Assembly: GCF_020404405.1 (NCBI RefSeq)
Contig: NZ_JAIZDA010000006.1
Span: 124,001-188,000, forward strand
Direction: 5' to 3'
DNA: 64,000 nt
Origin: Novosphingobium sp. FKTRR1
GTDB taxonomy: Bacteria; Pseudomonadota; Alphaproteobacteria; Sphingomonadales; Sphingomonadaceae
Both the position numbers and the translations under genes were made by a program. Below the pieces are notes generated by a model. The model saw nothing but the letters and a program-made list of their open reading frames with translations, was not told the origin of the DNA and ran no database searches. Of the stretch, positions 1-8,529 are shown one piece after another; positions within the stretch are counted from its first letter, which is position 1, and every line of letters begins with the position of its first letter.

Positions 1-945
1 AGCGCCGGTTGCCTTGTGGCGCCGGGCAAGAGCCTCGGCCAGCTTGTCGATGCCGGCCGAATCGAGCAGGTTGATGCCCGCAGGCGCCGGAACCGGCATG
101 GCCACCGTCTCGCTGGCCTGCATCGCCTGCCATGCGGCCATCAGCACCGCGCTGCGCACGCCCAGCACGCCGTGTTCGGGATCGCTGATCCACACGGTCA
201 CCAGCAGTTCGATCGATGCGGTGCCAAACGCCTTGAGCAGCACCGATGGCGCGGGCTCGGCCACCACACGCGGCACCTCGCGCGCGGCCTTCAACAGCAA
301 AGCTTCGGCCGCCGCGATATCGCTGGTGTAGGTGACGTGCACCGGGATCGAGATGGCCACCGTGCGCGACGAGTAGGTCCAGTTCTCCACCTGACTGGTC
401 ATCAGGATTTCGTTCGGGATCAGGTATTCACGGTTATCGCGCGTGGTGACGATGGCCGCGCGCACCCCGATCTTGCGCACTTCGCCAAAGGTATGTTCCT
501 TGCCATCGGCGATGGCGATCACGTCGCCCGGTTTGATCGAGCGGTCCATCAACAGGATCAGTCCGGCGATCAGGTTGCCGAAGGTCTTTTGCAAGCCAAA
601 GCCGATGGCGAGGCCGAACGCCCCGGAAAACACCGTGAACGCGGTCAGGCTGATGTTGAGGGCATCCACCCCGATGAAGAACGCCAGCGTCCACACGATG
701 ATCGTGGCGACCTTTTCGCTCAGCAGGCGCTGGGTCGGGTCGATGCCACCGATGCGGCGGATCAGCCGCCGCGCGATCCGCGCCACGATGAACGCGGCGA
801 TCAGGATGAAGGCCAGCACGATCACCCCGCGCGCCGCGGTCAGCAGCGAGATGTGGTAACGGCCGACGTCGATCGCGGTGCCGTCCATCCAGTCGACGAA
901 ATCGCGCGAGGCGATGCGGAAGGTGCGTTCGGGGTTCAGCTTCAT
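1..945 (-). CDS. MscS-family mechanosensitive channel (C-terminus beyond window edge)
   Basis: Inner-membrane channel that opens under hypo-osmotic membrane tension. The reading frame runs open to base 1, so 315 codons are visible and the C-terminus is missing. Near residues 30-110 there are hydrophobic segments followed by the family's pore and beta-domain signature: FGLAIGFGLQKTFGNLIAGL, then DRSIKPGDVI and REYLIPNE. The start is the ATG at 945, which overlaps the stop of the upstream cystathionine beta-lyase gene as ATGA, so the two are probably translated together. The family call is firm; which MscS paralogue it is cannot be told. Confidence 0.9.
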   Translation of the reverse strand, partial: MKLNPERTFRIASRDFVDWMDGTAIDVGRYHISLLTAARGVIVLAFILIAAFIVARIARRLIRRIGGIDPTQRLLSEKVATIIVWTLAFFIGVDALNISLTAFTVFSGAFGLAIGFGLQKTFGNLIAGLILLMDRSIKPGDVIAIADGKEHTFGEVRKIGVRAAIVTTRDNREYLIPNEILMTSQVENWTYSSRTVAISIPVHVTYTSDIAAAEALLLKAAREVPRVVAEPAPSVLLKAFGTASIELLVTVWISDPEHGVLGVRSAVLMAAWQAMQASETVAMPVPAPAGINLLDSAGIDKLAEALARRHKATGA

Positions 946-2189
946 GCGTGGGCCTTCCAGGCGGCAAGGCCCCCGGCCAGATCGGCGATAAGGTCGGCGG
1001 TATCCTCAAGCCCGATCGACAGGCGCACCCCGAAGCGGTCCTCTTCGGCCATCCCGGCAAAGGGCCAGCGGCTCGCGGTGCGGATCGGCGCGGGGTCGAC
1101 CGGGGTAGCCAGACTCTCGAACCCGCCCCAGCTATAGCCGATGCCGAACAAGTGCAGCGCGTCGATCAGCGCATCGCGCGCCGCGCTGGTGCCGCCGTTC
1201 AGCACGAAGCTGAACAGGCCGCAGCCGCCGGTGAAGTCGCGCACCCACAGATCGTGCCCCGGCGATCCCGGCAGCATCGGGCACAGCACACGGGCGACTT
1301 CCGGCTGTGCGTCAAGCCAGCGGGCGAGGGTGAGGGCACTCGCGGTCTCGCGCTCCAGCCGCAAGCTCAGCGTGCGCAAGCCGCGCAGCATCAGCGCGGC
1401 ATCGTCGGGAGAGACCACGTTGCCCAGCCCCTGCGCGCGCAACCGCAGCTTGCGATACCACTCGGTTCCGGCGCTGGCTGAGCCCATCATCGCGTCCGAA
1501 TGGCCGCCGACGTGCTTGGTCAGGCTCATCACCGTGATGTCGGCGCCGTGCGTCAGCGGGGTGAATCCCAGCGGGCTGGCCCAGGTATTGTCGATCACGC
1601 TGACCAGCCCGCGCGCTTTGGCGATGGCCAGAAGCGCCGGAATATCATGCACTTCGATGGTCAGGCTGCCGGGGCTCTCGAGCAAAACAGCCCGCGTGCG
1701 CGGGCAGATCGTCGCTTCGAACGCTGCGGGGTCTTGCGGATCGAACCAGCGGGTTTCCACGCCGAAATCCTTGAGCAGCCCGCGCCCCATCGTGCGGCTG
1801 GGCTCATAGGCGCTGTCGGTCATCAGCAGCACGTCGCCGGGGCGCAGTACCGTCAACAAGGCGCCCGCGATTGCGGCCACGCCGGAAGGATAGAGCACCG
1901 TCCCCGCAGCGCCCGGCTCCAGTTCGGTCAGCGCTTCGGCCAGCGCCCACTGGGTCGGCGCACCACGCCTGCCGTAATAGAACTTGCCATCCTCGTTGGC
2001 CGGATGCGCGCGCAGCGCCGCCATGTCGGGGTACAAATGCGTACTCGCCCGCCACACCGCCGGACTGACAACCGCACCCGGATGCCCCGGCGTGCCGGTC
2101 CATTCGGGCCGCCGTCCGGTCTCGACCAGCCGTGTGCCGATGCCGTGGGCTGGGCTGGCGGGAGAGTTCTTGTCGTCGCTGCTGCTCAT
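942..2189 (-). CDS. metC: Cystathionine beta-lyase (PLP-dependent trans-sulfuration enzyme)
   Basis: Cleaves cystathionine to homocysteine, pyruvate and ammonia in methionine synthesis. It is a Cys/Met-metabolism PLP enzyme of 415 residues. The PLP-binding lysine is K225 in SLTKHVGGHSD, preceded by VIDNTWASPLG, and the YGRRGAPT segment near residue 72 matches MetC proteins. I chose the ATG at 2189; a TTG 36 bases upstream is possible but adds a non-conserved tail. It lies about 100 bases downstream of the sulfurtransferase gene and overlaps the MscS gene by four bases, giving a small sulfur-related operon. A gamma-lyase with similar sequence cannot be excluded. Confidence 0.88.
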   Translation of the reverse strand: MSSSDDKNSPASPAHGIGTRLVETGRRPEWTGTPGHPGAVVSPAVWRASTHLYPDMAALRAHPANEDGKFYYGRRGAPTQWALAEALTELEPGAAGTVLYPSGVAAIAGALLTVLRPGDVLLMTDSAYEPSRTMGRGLLKDFGVETRWFDPQDPAAFEATICPRTRAVLLESPGSLTIEVHDIPALLAIAKARGLVSVIDNTWASPLGFTPLTHGADITVMSLTKHVGGHSDAMMGSASAGTEWYRKLRLRAQGLGNVVSPDDAALMLRGLRTLSLRLERETASALTLARWLDAQPEVARVLCPMLPGSPGHDLWVRDFTGGCGLFSFVLNGGTSAARDALIDALHLFGIGYSWGGFESLATPVDPAPIRTASRWPFAGMAEEDRFGVRLSIGLEDTADLIADLAGGLAAWKAHA

Positions 2190-2291
2190 GCCCGATGGCA
2201 AAGCAGGATTGGCGCAGGGATTCAAGCGGGGCGAGCAATTGGCTTGGCCGCCGGGACTGGCGAACGACCCGCCCGCCGTTATCCGCCAACC

Positions 2292-3137
2292 TTACCCAGC
2301 CGCGCCGGTGGCCTTGGGCGTTGCCGGATCGGCGCCCCATTCGGCCCATGATCCGTCATAGAGCGCCACGCCGTCCTTGCCCAGCAGGTGCGCGGCAAAG
2401 ATGGCGACGTTGGCGGTCATGCCCGAACCGCATGTGGCGACCAGCGGGCGGTCGAGGTCGATGCCCGCCGCTTCGAACGCGGCGCGCAGGGCGTCGGGCT
2501 TTTTCCACGTGCCGTCGGGGGCGAACAGGCTGGCATAGGGCAGGTTGCGCGATCCGGGGATGTGGCCGCTGGCAAGGCCGGGCCGGGTTTCGGCCACCGC
2601 GCCGGTAAAACGCCCGGCGCCGCGCGCGTCGACCACTTGTTCGGCCTTGCTTTCAAGGTTGGCGAGCATCTGCGCCTTGCTGCGGACCATGCGATCATCG
2701 CTCCACACGGTGTAGTGGCGGTGGCGCTGGTGTTCGCGGCCCTGTGCGCAAGGGCGACCTTCGGCCTTCCACTTGGTGATGCCGCCATCGAGCAGCGCCA
2801 CGTTGTGCGCGCCGAACAGGGTCAGCATGAACCAGGCGCGGGTGGAGGAATGGATCGGGCTGTCGTCATAGATGACGATGCGGCTGCCATCGCCAAGGCC
2901 CAGCGACTGCATCCGGCTGGCGAATTTTTCGGGGCTGGGCAGGGTGTTGGCGAGCGGGGCGGCGTTGTCGACCAGATTGGCAAGATCGAGGAACACGGCG
3001 CCGGGAATGTGGCACGCCTCGTATTCGCGCAGCGGGTCGCGCGCGTGTTCGGGCAGAAATGCGCTCGCATCGACCACCCTCAGGTCGCTTGCGCCCATTT
3101 CGCCCGCGAGCCATTCGGTCGTGACCAGCGAATCCAT
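2292..3137 (-). CDS. sseA: 3-mercaptopyruvate sulfurtransferase (double rhodanese)
   Basis: Transfers sulfane sulfur from 3-mercaptopyruvate to thiol acceptors or cyanide in the cytoplasm. Two rhodanese domains cover about residues 1-140 and 150-281. The active-site loop of the second domain is CGSGMTAN with catalytic C236; CGSG(V/M)TA is typical of mercaptopyruvate rather than thiosulfate enzymes. The ATG at 3137 has an AGGAG about 8 bases upstream, so I prefer it to the in-frame ATG at 3185. It leads the sulfur cluster with metC. The gene faces queF across 187 bases. Confidence 0.9.
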   Translation of the reverse strand: MDSLVTTEWLAGEMGASDLRVVDASAFLPEHARDPLREYEACHIPGAVFLDLANLVDNAAPLANTLPSPEKFASRMQSLGLGDGSRIVIYDDSPIHSSTRAWFMLTLFGAHNVALLDGGITKWKAEGRPCAQGREHQRHRHYTVWSDDRMVRSKAQMLANLESKAEQVVDARGAGRFTGAVAETRPGLASGHIPGSRNLPYASLFAPDGTWKKPDALRAAFEAAGIDLDRPLVATCGSGMTANVAIFAAHLLGKDGVALYDGSWAEWGADPATPKATGAAG

Positions 3138-3324
3138 GTCTGTTGCTCCTGCCTGCCTGCTGCGACCCGTCTGGCGCGGGTTCATCTGGACAACTGTCTA
3201 GCCGTGCCCTGCCCAGCCGTCGAGGGCGATTCCGGGCCTGTCACAAGCGGGAAACCTTGCCCCAAGCGCGATCTTGCCCCGGATCGAGACGCGGTGCATG
3301 GGCAGCGCGACGAAAGGACTTTCC

Positions 3325-3795
3325 ATGGCCGATTCCACCACGCCGCCGCTGCAGCCGTTGCATCTGGGTCAATCCAGCGCATTGCCGACCTCGCCCGAGG
3401 CAGCAGTGCTCGATTATGTGCCCAATCCGCGCGCAGGGTCGCTGTTTCTGGTGCGCTTTGCCGCGCCCGAGTTCACCTCGCTGTGCCCCGTGACCGGCCA
3501 GCCCGACTTTGCGCATCTGGTGATCGACTATGCGCCGGGTGAGACGATCGTCGAATCGAAGTCGCTCAAGCTGTTCCTCGGCTCATTCCGCAACCACGCC
3601 GGGTTCCACGAGGATGTGACCGTAGGCATCGGCCAGCGCCTGTTCGCCGAAATGCAGCCGCGCTGGTTGCGCATTGGCGGCTACTGGTATCCGCGCGGCG
3701 GCATTCCGATCGACGTGTTCTGGCAGTCGAGCGCCGCACCGGACGGGCTGTGGGTGCCCGATCAAGGCGTCGCGCCCTATCGCGGGCGCGGCTGA
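3325..3795 (+). CDS. queF: NADPH-dependent 7-cyano-7-deazaguanine reductase
   Basis: Reduces preQ0 to preQ1 in queuosine biosynthesis. This is the short, single-domain (YkvM-like) form of 156 residues. The QueF signature [15 protein letters not shown] lies at residues 77-91. The nucleophile is C54 in [12 protein letters not shown], followed by the conserved D61. The ATG at 3325 has AAAGGA upstream; an earlier in-frame ATG gives a non-conserved extension. No other queuosine genes are in the window. It ends 45 bases from the end of the convergent kinase gene. Confidence 0.93.
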   Translation: MADSTTPPLQPLHLGQSSALPTSPEAAVLDYVPNPRAGSLFLVRFAAPEFTSLCPVTGQPDFAHLVIDYAPGETIVESKSLKLFLGSFRNHAGFHEDVTVGIGQRLFAEMQPRWLRIGGYWYPRGGIPIDVFWQSSAAPDGLWVPDQGVAPYRGRG

Positions 3796-3840
3796 GCGCA
3801 CTCGCGACAGGGCGCGCTGGCCATCTGCCGGTGCCCCTGA

Positions 3841-4914
3841 TCAGGCGCCAGCGCGGATGGCAAAGTCCAGCGCCAGCGCGGCAAGCGGTTGCACGCGCTC
3901 CGACGTCGCCTTGGCATGGGCCGAACTGGCGGTGCCGTCGATCACGCGCTTCTTGATGCCTTGGATGATCGCGGCCAGCCGGAAGAAGTTGTAGGCCAGA
4001 TACCAGTCGAGGTTGCCGAGGCCTTCGCGACCCGTGCGCGCACAATAGCGGGCGACCACTTCGTCCAGTTCGGGAATGCCCAGCGCTTTGCGGTCCAGAT
4101 CCTGAACGCCCGAGCGGCCCGCGTTGTCCTGCACCCATGCGGTGCAGAAATAGGTGAAATCGGCCAGCGGATCGCCCAGCGTCGACAGTTCCCAGTCGAG
4201 CACGGCCAGCACGCGCGGCTCGCCATGGGCAAAAATCATGTTGTCGATGCGATAGTCGCCGTGGACCACGCTGGTGCGGGTCTGTTCGGGCAGGGTGCGG
4301 GGCAGCCAGTCGATCAGCCGCTCCATTTCCTCCATCCGCTCGGTTTCCGACAGGCGGTACTGCTTGGTCCAGCGATCGACCTGCCGACCGAAATAGTTGC
4401 CCGGCTTGCCGAAGTCGGACAGGCCGACGCTTTCGATATCGATCGCGTGCAAATCGGCCAGCGTGTCGACCATCGCTTCATAAGTGGCACGGCGTTCGGC
4501 GGGTGAGGCGCCGGGCATCGCCCCGTCCCAGATCGTGCGCCCGTCGATGCAGCCCATCACGTAGAACCACGATCCGGCGACGGTATCGTCGGTGCACAGG
4601 CCGTATTGCGGCGCAACCGGGAAGCCGCTGCCAGCCAGTCCGGCCTGCACCTTGTATTCCCGATCAACCGCATGGGCCGAGGGCAGCAATTTGCCCAAAG
4701 GCTTGCGCCGCAGCACATAAGGGCCCGACGGGGCATCGATGCGATAGGTCGGGTTGGACTGCCCGCCCTTGAACTTGGCGACCGTCAACGGCCCGGTGAA
4801 CCCGGCGACATTGGCCTCGAACCAGGCCGTCAGCCGCGCCTCGTCCAGCCGGTCATCGCCCTCGGGCGTGATCGTGCCGGTGAACGCGGCCTGCGCGTCG
4901 ATGGTCGCCGTCAT
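3841..4914 (-). CDS. APH-family phosphotransferase, ACAD10/11-type kinase
   Basis: A 357-residue member of the aminoglycoside-phosphotransferase fold. The catalytic loop HGDYRIDNMIF and the metal motif LDWELSTLGDPLADF are the form seen in the kinase domains fused to human ACAD10 and ACAD11 and in the levulinate-pathway kinase LvaA. Those proteins phosphorylate 4-hydroxyacyl-CoA. An APH kinase sitting two genes from an ACAD10/11-like dehydrogenase (6107-7399) makes that role likely and antibiotic resistance unlikely. The ATG at 4914 has AAGGAG nine bases upstream; a TTG at 4923 sits too close to it. The substrate is an inference. Confidence 0.85.
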   Translation of the reverse strand: MTATIDAQAAFTGTITPEGDDRLDEARLTAWFEANVAGFTGPLTVAKFKGGQSNPTYRIDAPSGPYVLRRKPLGKLLPSAHAVDREYKVQAGLAGSGFPVAPQYGLCTDDTVAGSWFYVMGCIDGRTIWDGAMPGASPAERRATYEAMVDTLADLHAIDIESVGLSDFGKPGNYFGRQVDRWTKQYRLSETERMEEMERLIDWLPRTLPEQTRTSVVHGDYRIDNMIFAHGEPRVLAVLDWELSTLGDPLADFTYFCTAWVQDNAGRSGVQDLDRKALGIPELDEVVARYCARTGREGLGNLDWYLAYNFFRLAAIIQGIKKRVIDGTASSAHAKATSERVQPLAALALDFAIRAGA

Positions 4915-4954
4915 TTGCCCCAACTCCTTGATCGTTCTTGTCTTGTCATCGCTC

Positions 4955-6046
4955 TCAGGTGTCGAACACGATGACCGAGCGCGCCGAGTGGCCCTGCTTC
5001 ATCCGGTCGAAACCGGCGTTGATCTGCTCAAGCGGGATGCGCTCGGCAATGATCGTGTCGAGGTCGAGCAGCCCGCGCAGGTAGAAATCGACAAGGCGGG
5101 GCAGGTCGACCGGGAAGCGGTTCATGCCCATGATCGCGCCTTGCAGCTTCTTGCCCGAAAGCAGATCCATCGCCGACAGGCTGACCTTTTCCGCCAGCGG
5201 CAGCATGCCAAGAATCGTGGCGGTGCCACCGCGACGCAGCGAGGCGACGGCCAGGCTGGCCGAGGCCGGACGCCCGACCGCTTCGATCGCGTGATCGACG
5301 CCGCCCTTGGTCAGCTCCTGAATCTGCTGTGCGGCGTCTCCGGCGGTGGCATCGACTACATCGGTCGCCCCCAGCTTCACCGCCAGTGCGCGCTTTTCGG
5401 GCAAGGGGTCGGCGGCGATGATCCGCCCTGCGCCCGCAATCTTGGCGGCGTTGATCGTGGCAAGGCCGACCCCGCCACAGCCGACGACGGCCACGGTTTC
5501 ACCGGGCGTGACCTTGCAGGCATTGAAGATCGTGCCCGCGCCGGTGGTCACCGCGCAGCCGATCACGGCGGCCCGGTCGAGCGGCATATCGCGGTTGATC
5601 GCGACGCAAGCGTGCTCATGGATCAGCATCATCTCGGCAAACGCCGAAAGGTTGAGCATCTGGTTGACCACGCTGCCATCGCTGGCGCGGGTGAGGCGCG
5701 GCGCTTCGCCCGCAGCACGTCGGGTTTCGGCGCCAAGGCACAGCGCCATGCGTCCGGTCACGCAGAATTCGCAGTGTCCGCAGAACGCCGAGAGACAGGT
5801 GACCACATGGTCGCCCTTCTTCACCGTGCGCACTTCCGAGCCGACATCCTCGACCACGCCGGCCGCTTCGTGCCCGGCAACGCAGGGCATCGCGTGGGGG
5901 TAGGTGCCTTCGATGAAGTGAAGGTCCGAATGGCACAGCCCGCAGGCATGGGTGCGGATCAGCACTTCGTGCGGGCCAGGCTTGGCCACGGCCAGCCGGT
6001 CGATCACCAGCGGCTGTCCGGCCTTTTCGAGAATTGCGGCTTTCAT
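4955..6046 (-). CDS. Zinc-dependent MDR alcohol dehydrogenase
   Basis: A 363-residue medium-chain dehydrogenase/reductase. The catalytic zinc site is CGLCHSD (about residues 36-42) plus GHEAAG (residues 69-74). The structural zinc cysteines lie in CGHCEFCVTGRMALC near residues 94-108. The nucleotide-binding motif is VVGCGGVGLATINAAK. The subfamily resembles the Zn-ADHs found with acyl-CoA dehydrogenases. The ATG at 6046 has AAGGA upstream. It lies between the ACAD and kinase genes and is presumably cotranscribed with them, oxidising a hydroxylated intermediate. The true substrate is not evident. Confidence 0.9.
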   Translation of the reverse strand: MKAAILEKAGQPLVIDRLAVAKPGPHEVLIRTHACGLCHSDLHFIEGTYPHAMPCVAGHEAAGVVEDVGSEVRTVKKGDHVVTCLSAFCGHCEFCVTGRMALCLGAETRRAAGEAPRLTRASDGSVVNQMLNLSAFAEMMLIHEHACVAINRDMPLDRAAVIGCAVTTGAGTIFNACKVTPGETVAVVGCGGVGLATINAAKIAGAGRIIAADPLPEKRALAVKLGATDVVDATAGDAAQQIQELTKGGVDHAIEAVGRPASASLAVASLRRGGTATILGMLPLAEKVSLSAMDLLSGKKLQGAIMGMNRFPVDLPRLVDFYLRGLLDLDTIIAERIPLEQINAGFDRMKQGHSARSVIVFDT

Positions 6047-6064
6047 GCGGAGTATCCTTGGTAT

Positions 6065-6095
6065 CCCCCTTCCACCGCGCGGCGGCAGAAGGGGG
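6065..6095 (-). other. Intercistronic hairpin between acyl-CoA dehydrogenase and alcohol dehydrogenase genes
   Basis: CCCCCTTC (6065-6072) and GAAGGGGG (6088-6095) form an 8-bp perfect stem around a GC-rich loop. There is no U-tract on the minus-strand RNA, so it is not a classic terminator. It sits 18 bases downstream of the alcohol dehydrogenase start on this strand's upstream side and could be an mRNA processing or stability element. Confidence 0.5.
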
Positions 6096-6106
6096 AGAGT
6101 GTTGGG

Positions 6107-7399
6107 TTACCGTGCGACGCCAAGGTCGCCCGAGCTGAAGCCGCGATCAGCTTGCGGCAGATCGGCATGGCGGGCGAACTCGATGCGCGCGATGGCACGG
6201 GCGTGGACTTCGTCCGGACCATCGGCCAGCCGCAAGGTGCGCTGATGCGCCCAGGCTTCGGCCAGGCCGAAGTCCTGCGCCACGCCGCCGCCGCCATGCG
6301 CCTGAATGGCGTCGTCGATGATGCGCAACGCCATGTTGGGGGCCTGCACCTTGATCATCGCGATTTCCAGCGCGGCGGCCTTGTTGCCGACCTTGTCCAT
6401 CATGTCGGCGGCCTTGAGGCAGAGCAGCCGGGTCATCTCGATGTCGATGCGGGCTTGCGCGATGCGCTGTTCCCACACCGAATGGTCGGAAATGCGCTTG
6501 CCGAACGCCACGCGCGTCTGCAGCCGCTTGGCCATCTTGGCGATGGCTTCTTCGGCTACGCCGATAGTGCGCATGCAGTGATGGATGCGGCCCGGCCCGA
6601 GCCGCCCTTGCGCGATCTCGAACCCGCGCCCTTCGCCCAGCAGGATGTTCGAAGCGGGCACGCGCACATCCTTGAGCACCACTTCCATGTGGCCGTGCGG
6701 CGCATCGTCATAGCCGAACACGTGCAGCGGACGGATGATCTCGATCCCCGGCGCATCGAGCGGAACCAGCACCATCGACTGCTGCTGGTGGCGCTTGGCC
6801 TCGAAATCGGTCTTGCCCATCACGATCGCGATCTTGCAGCGCGGATCGCCAAGGCCCGACGACCACCACTTGCGCCCATTGATCACGTATTCATCGCCTT
6901 CGCGACGGATCGAGGTTTCGATGTTGGTGGCATCGGACGAGGCGACGAGCGGCTCGGTCATCAGGAAGGCCGAACGAATCTGTCCGTTCATCAGCGGCTT
7001 GAGCCACTGTTCCTTGTGCTCGGCAGTGCCATAGCGGTGCAGCACTTCCATGTTGCCGGTATCGGGCGCGGCGCAGTTGAACACCTCGCTCGACCACGAA
7101 AAGCGACCCATTTCCTCGGCGCACAAGGCGTATTCAAGGTTGGTCAGGCCCGGACCTTCGAACTCGAACGTCTCGTCCACGTGATGGTGCCCCGAGTTGC
7201 GCGGGGGCATGAACAGGTTCCAGATGCCTTGCGCCTTGGCGCGGGCCTTTTCCTCCTCGACCACCTGCAGCACTTTCCAGCGCTCGCCTTGCGCCTGCTC
7301 GGCCTTGTAATCACCGTGGCGTGGGCGGACGTGTGCCTCGATAAAGTCGCGCACGCGGTTGCGCCAATAGACCTGGCGCTCGTTCGGGTCGAAATCCAT
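6107..7399 (-). CDS. Acyl-CoA dehydrogenase, ACAD10/11-like subfamily
   Basis: An FAD-dependent acyl-CoA dehydrogenase of 430 residues. Family features include [17 protein letters not shown] (FAD/substrate region), [17 protein letters not shown], and the C-terminal FAD loop [17 protein letters not shown]. In most family members the catalytic base is the Glu of a YEGT motif. Here the segment is LADGPDEVH, with Asp aligned at that place, as in ACAD10/11-type proteins. Those work with an APH kinase on 4-hydroxyacyl-CoA, and such a kinase is encoded two genes downstream. The ATG at 7399 follows AGGAGAGG. An 18-bp palindrome lies 50-67 bases upstream. Confidence 0.92.
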   Translation of the reverse strand: MDFDPNERQVYWRNRVRDFIEAHVRPRHGDYKAEQAQGERWKVLQVVEEEKARAKAQGIWNLFMPPRNSGHHHVDETFEFEGPGLTNLEYALCAEEMGRFSWSSEVFNCAAPDTGNMEVLHRYGTAEHKEQWLKPLMNGQIRSAFLMTEPLVASSDATNIETSIRREGDEYVINGRKWWSSGLGDPRCKIAIVMGKTDFEAKRHQQQSMVLVPLDAPGIEIIRPLHVFGYDDAPHGHMEVVLKDVRVPASNILLGEGRGFEIAQGRLGPGRIHHCMRTIGVAEEAIAKMAKRLQTRVAFGKRISDHSVWEQRIAQARIDIEMTRLLCLKAADMMDKVGNKAAALEIAMIKVQAPNMALRIIDDAIQAHGGGGVAQDFGLAEAWAHQRTLRLADGPDEVHARAIARIEFARHADLPQADRGFSSGDLGVAR

Positions 7400-7448
7400 G
7401 CGTCCTCTCCTGCCTCAGCGCCAAGCTTTTGCGCCGAATCCCTTTGTG

Positions 7449-7466
7449 TTTAATCTGTCGGTTAAA
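7449..7466. promoter_or_regulatory. Palindromic operator candidate, copy 1
   Basis: TTTAATCTGTCGGTTAAA. It has the same architecture as the copy at 8498-8515: (Y)TTAA-N8-TTAA(R), with 14 of 18 bases identical. It lies upstream of the acyl-CoA dehydrogenase gene that starts at 7399. The form suits a TetR-type dimer. No regulator gene is adjacent, so the binding protein is unknown. Confidence 0.55.
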
Positions 7467-7506
7467 TCGTGCGCCATCCCAGGACCGAGATCAAGGGGGC
7501 GATTTG

Positions 7507-8349
7507 TCAACTTGCACTGGCGGCGATTGCTTCAAGGGCCTGATAGACGCCGGGCGCCTCCGGATCCCAGCTGTGGCGCGGGCCGACGGTAAGCCCGCCA
7601 TCGACCAGCAGCGACGTTCCGGTCATGAAGCTGGCCGCCTCGCTGCACAGGAACAGCACGGCATCGGCGATGTCGGTCGGCTGGCCGCCGCGCGCGACGG
7701 GCTGGGCCGATTGCGACATGATCGCGATGGCCTGCTTGCCCTTTTCCTCAAGTTCCGGGGGCATGTCGAACGAGCGGGTGAAGATGTTGGTGTTGATGAA
7801 GCCGGGCTGCACCGCGTTGACGCGGATCTGGTACTGCGCAAGGTCTGCGGCAGCGCACTTGGTCAGGTGGAGCACCCCCGCCTTGGCCACGGCATAGGCG
7901 GTGGGGGAATAGCCTGGCCCGATCGCAGCCACGCTCGACGTGTTGACGATGGCGGCGCTGGCGCGCCCTTTCATGTGCGGCACGGCATAGCGGATGCCGA
8001 ACGCGACCGAGCGCAGCAGAAGGTCCATCGTGCGGTCCCAGCCCTCGGGCTCGATCTCGTCGATGGTCGCGCGATCGCCCCCGGCGCCGGCATTGTTGAA
8101 CACCGCATCGATGCCGCCGGTTTCGGCCGCCGCGCGGTCCATCAGTGCCTTGATGTCCTGCGGCGAGGTGACATCGCAGCCCTGCGCCACGACTTTGCCG
8201 TTCGAATCGGCGACGGTCTGGGCAAGGCCCGCCTCGTCGATGTCGGCGGCATAGACGATCGCGCCCTCGGCGGCGAATTGCAGCGCCGTGGCGCGGCCGA
8301 TGCCGGATGCGGCGCCGGTCACGACGACGGTCTTGTTGTTGAAACGCAT
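7507..8349 (-). CDS. Short-chain dehydrogenase/reductase
   Basis: A classical SDR of 280 residues. The cofactor motif TGAASGIGRATAL begins near residue 12. NNAGAGG, the catalytic Ser region NTSSVAAIGPG and YAVAKAG (Tyr-x3-Lys) are all present. The C-terminal LLVDGGLTVG ending is typical of FabG-like enzymes. It is transcribed with the ACAD-ADH-kinase genes 108 bases downstream, or from its own promoter in the 8350-8529 gap. A 3-hydroxyacyl-CoA or related alcohol substrate fits the context, but specificity cannot be read from the sequence. Confidence 0.9.
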   Translation of the reverse strand: MRFNNKTVVVTGAASGIGRATALQFAAEGAIVYAADIDEAGLAQTVADSNGKVVAQGCDVTSPQDIKALMDRAAAETGGIDAVFNNAGAGGDRATIDEIEPEGWDRTMDLLLRSVAFGIRYAVPHMKGRASAAIVNTSSVAAIGPGYSPTAYAVAKAGVLHLTKCAAADLAQYQIRVNAVQPGFINTNIFTRSFDMPPELEEKGKQAIAIMSQSAQPVARGGQPTDIADAVLFLCSEAASFMTGTSLLVDGGLTVGPRHSWDPEAPGVYQALEAIAASAS

Positions 8350-8497
8350 GGCCTCTCCTGGTCCTTTCGTGGCGTGGACTTTGCGCGAAGCTTAGGCGCA
8401 AGGGGGCGTGCGTCAATGCATCGTTGGTTGACGTTACGGCATGGCCACATTGCCTGAAAGCACGGAAATCTGCGCTTGCCAGATCGCTGCGACTCGC

Positions 8498-8515
8498 CTT
8501 AACCTCTCGATTAAG
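8498..8515. promoter_or_regulatory. Palindromic operator candidate, copy 2
   Basis: CTTAACCTCTCGATTAAG, the partner of the palindrome at 7449-7466. It lies 15-32 bases upstream of the acyl-CoA dehydrogenase start at 8530 and runs up to its Shine-Dalgarno AGAGGAG (8516-8522). CCTCTC (8503-8508) also pairs with GAGAGG (8515-8520), so in RNA the same sequence could hide the ribosome-binding site. Confidence 0.55.
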
Positions 8516-8529
8516 AGAGGAGCCAGAAC

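Noticed and set aside
3138..3324. Possible preQ1 riboswitch before queF
   Set aside because: No recognisable preQ1 aptamer pattern was seen in the 187-base gap; only a normal Shine-Dalgarno.
3830..3849. Palindrome around TGATCA at the end of the kinase gene, similar to the ohr array
   Set aside because: Only one copy, and the perfect part is ten bases. Gly-Ala-stop codons explain the shared GGCGCCTGATC, so it is not counted as a stop-anchored array.
4754..7453. A plus-strand open frame of about 900 codons
   Set aside because: It is antisense to the kinase, alcohol dehydrogenase and acyl-CoA dehydrogenase genes, which carry full family motifs. Its product is rich in His, Arg, Gly and Asp with no recognisable domain, as expected for a GC-rich shadow frame.
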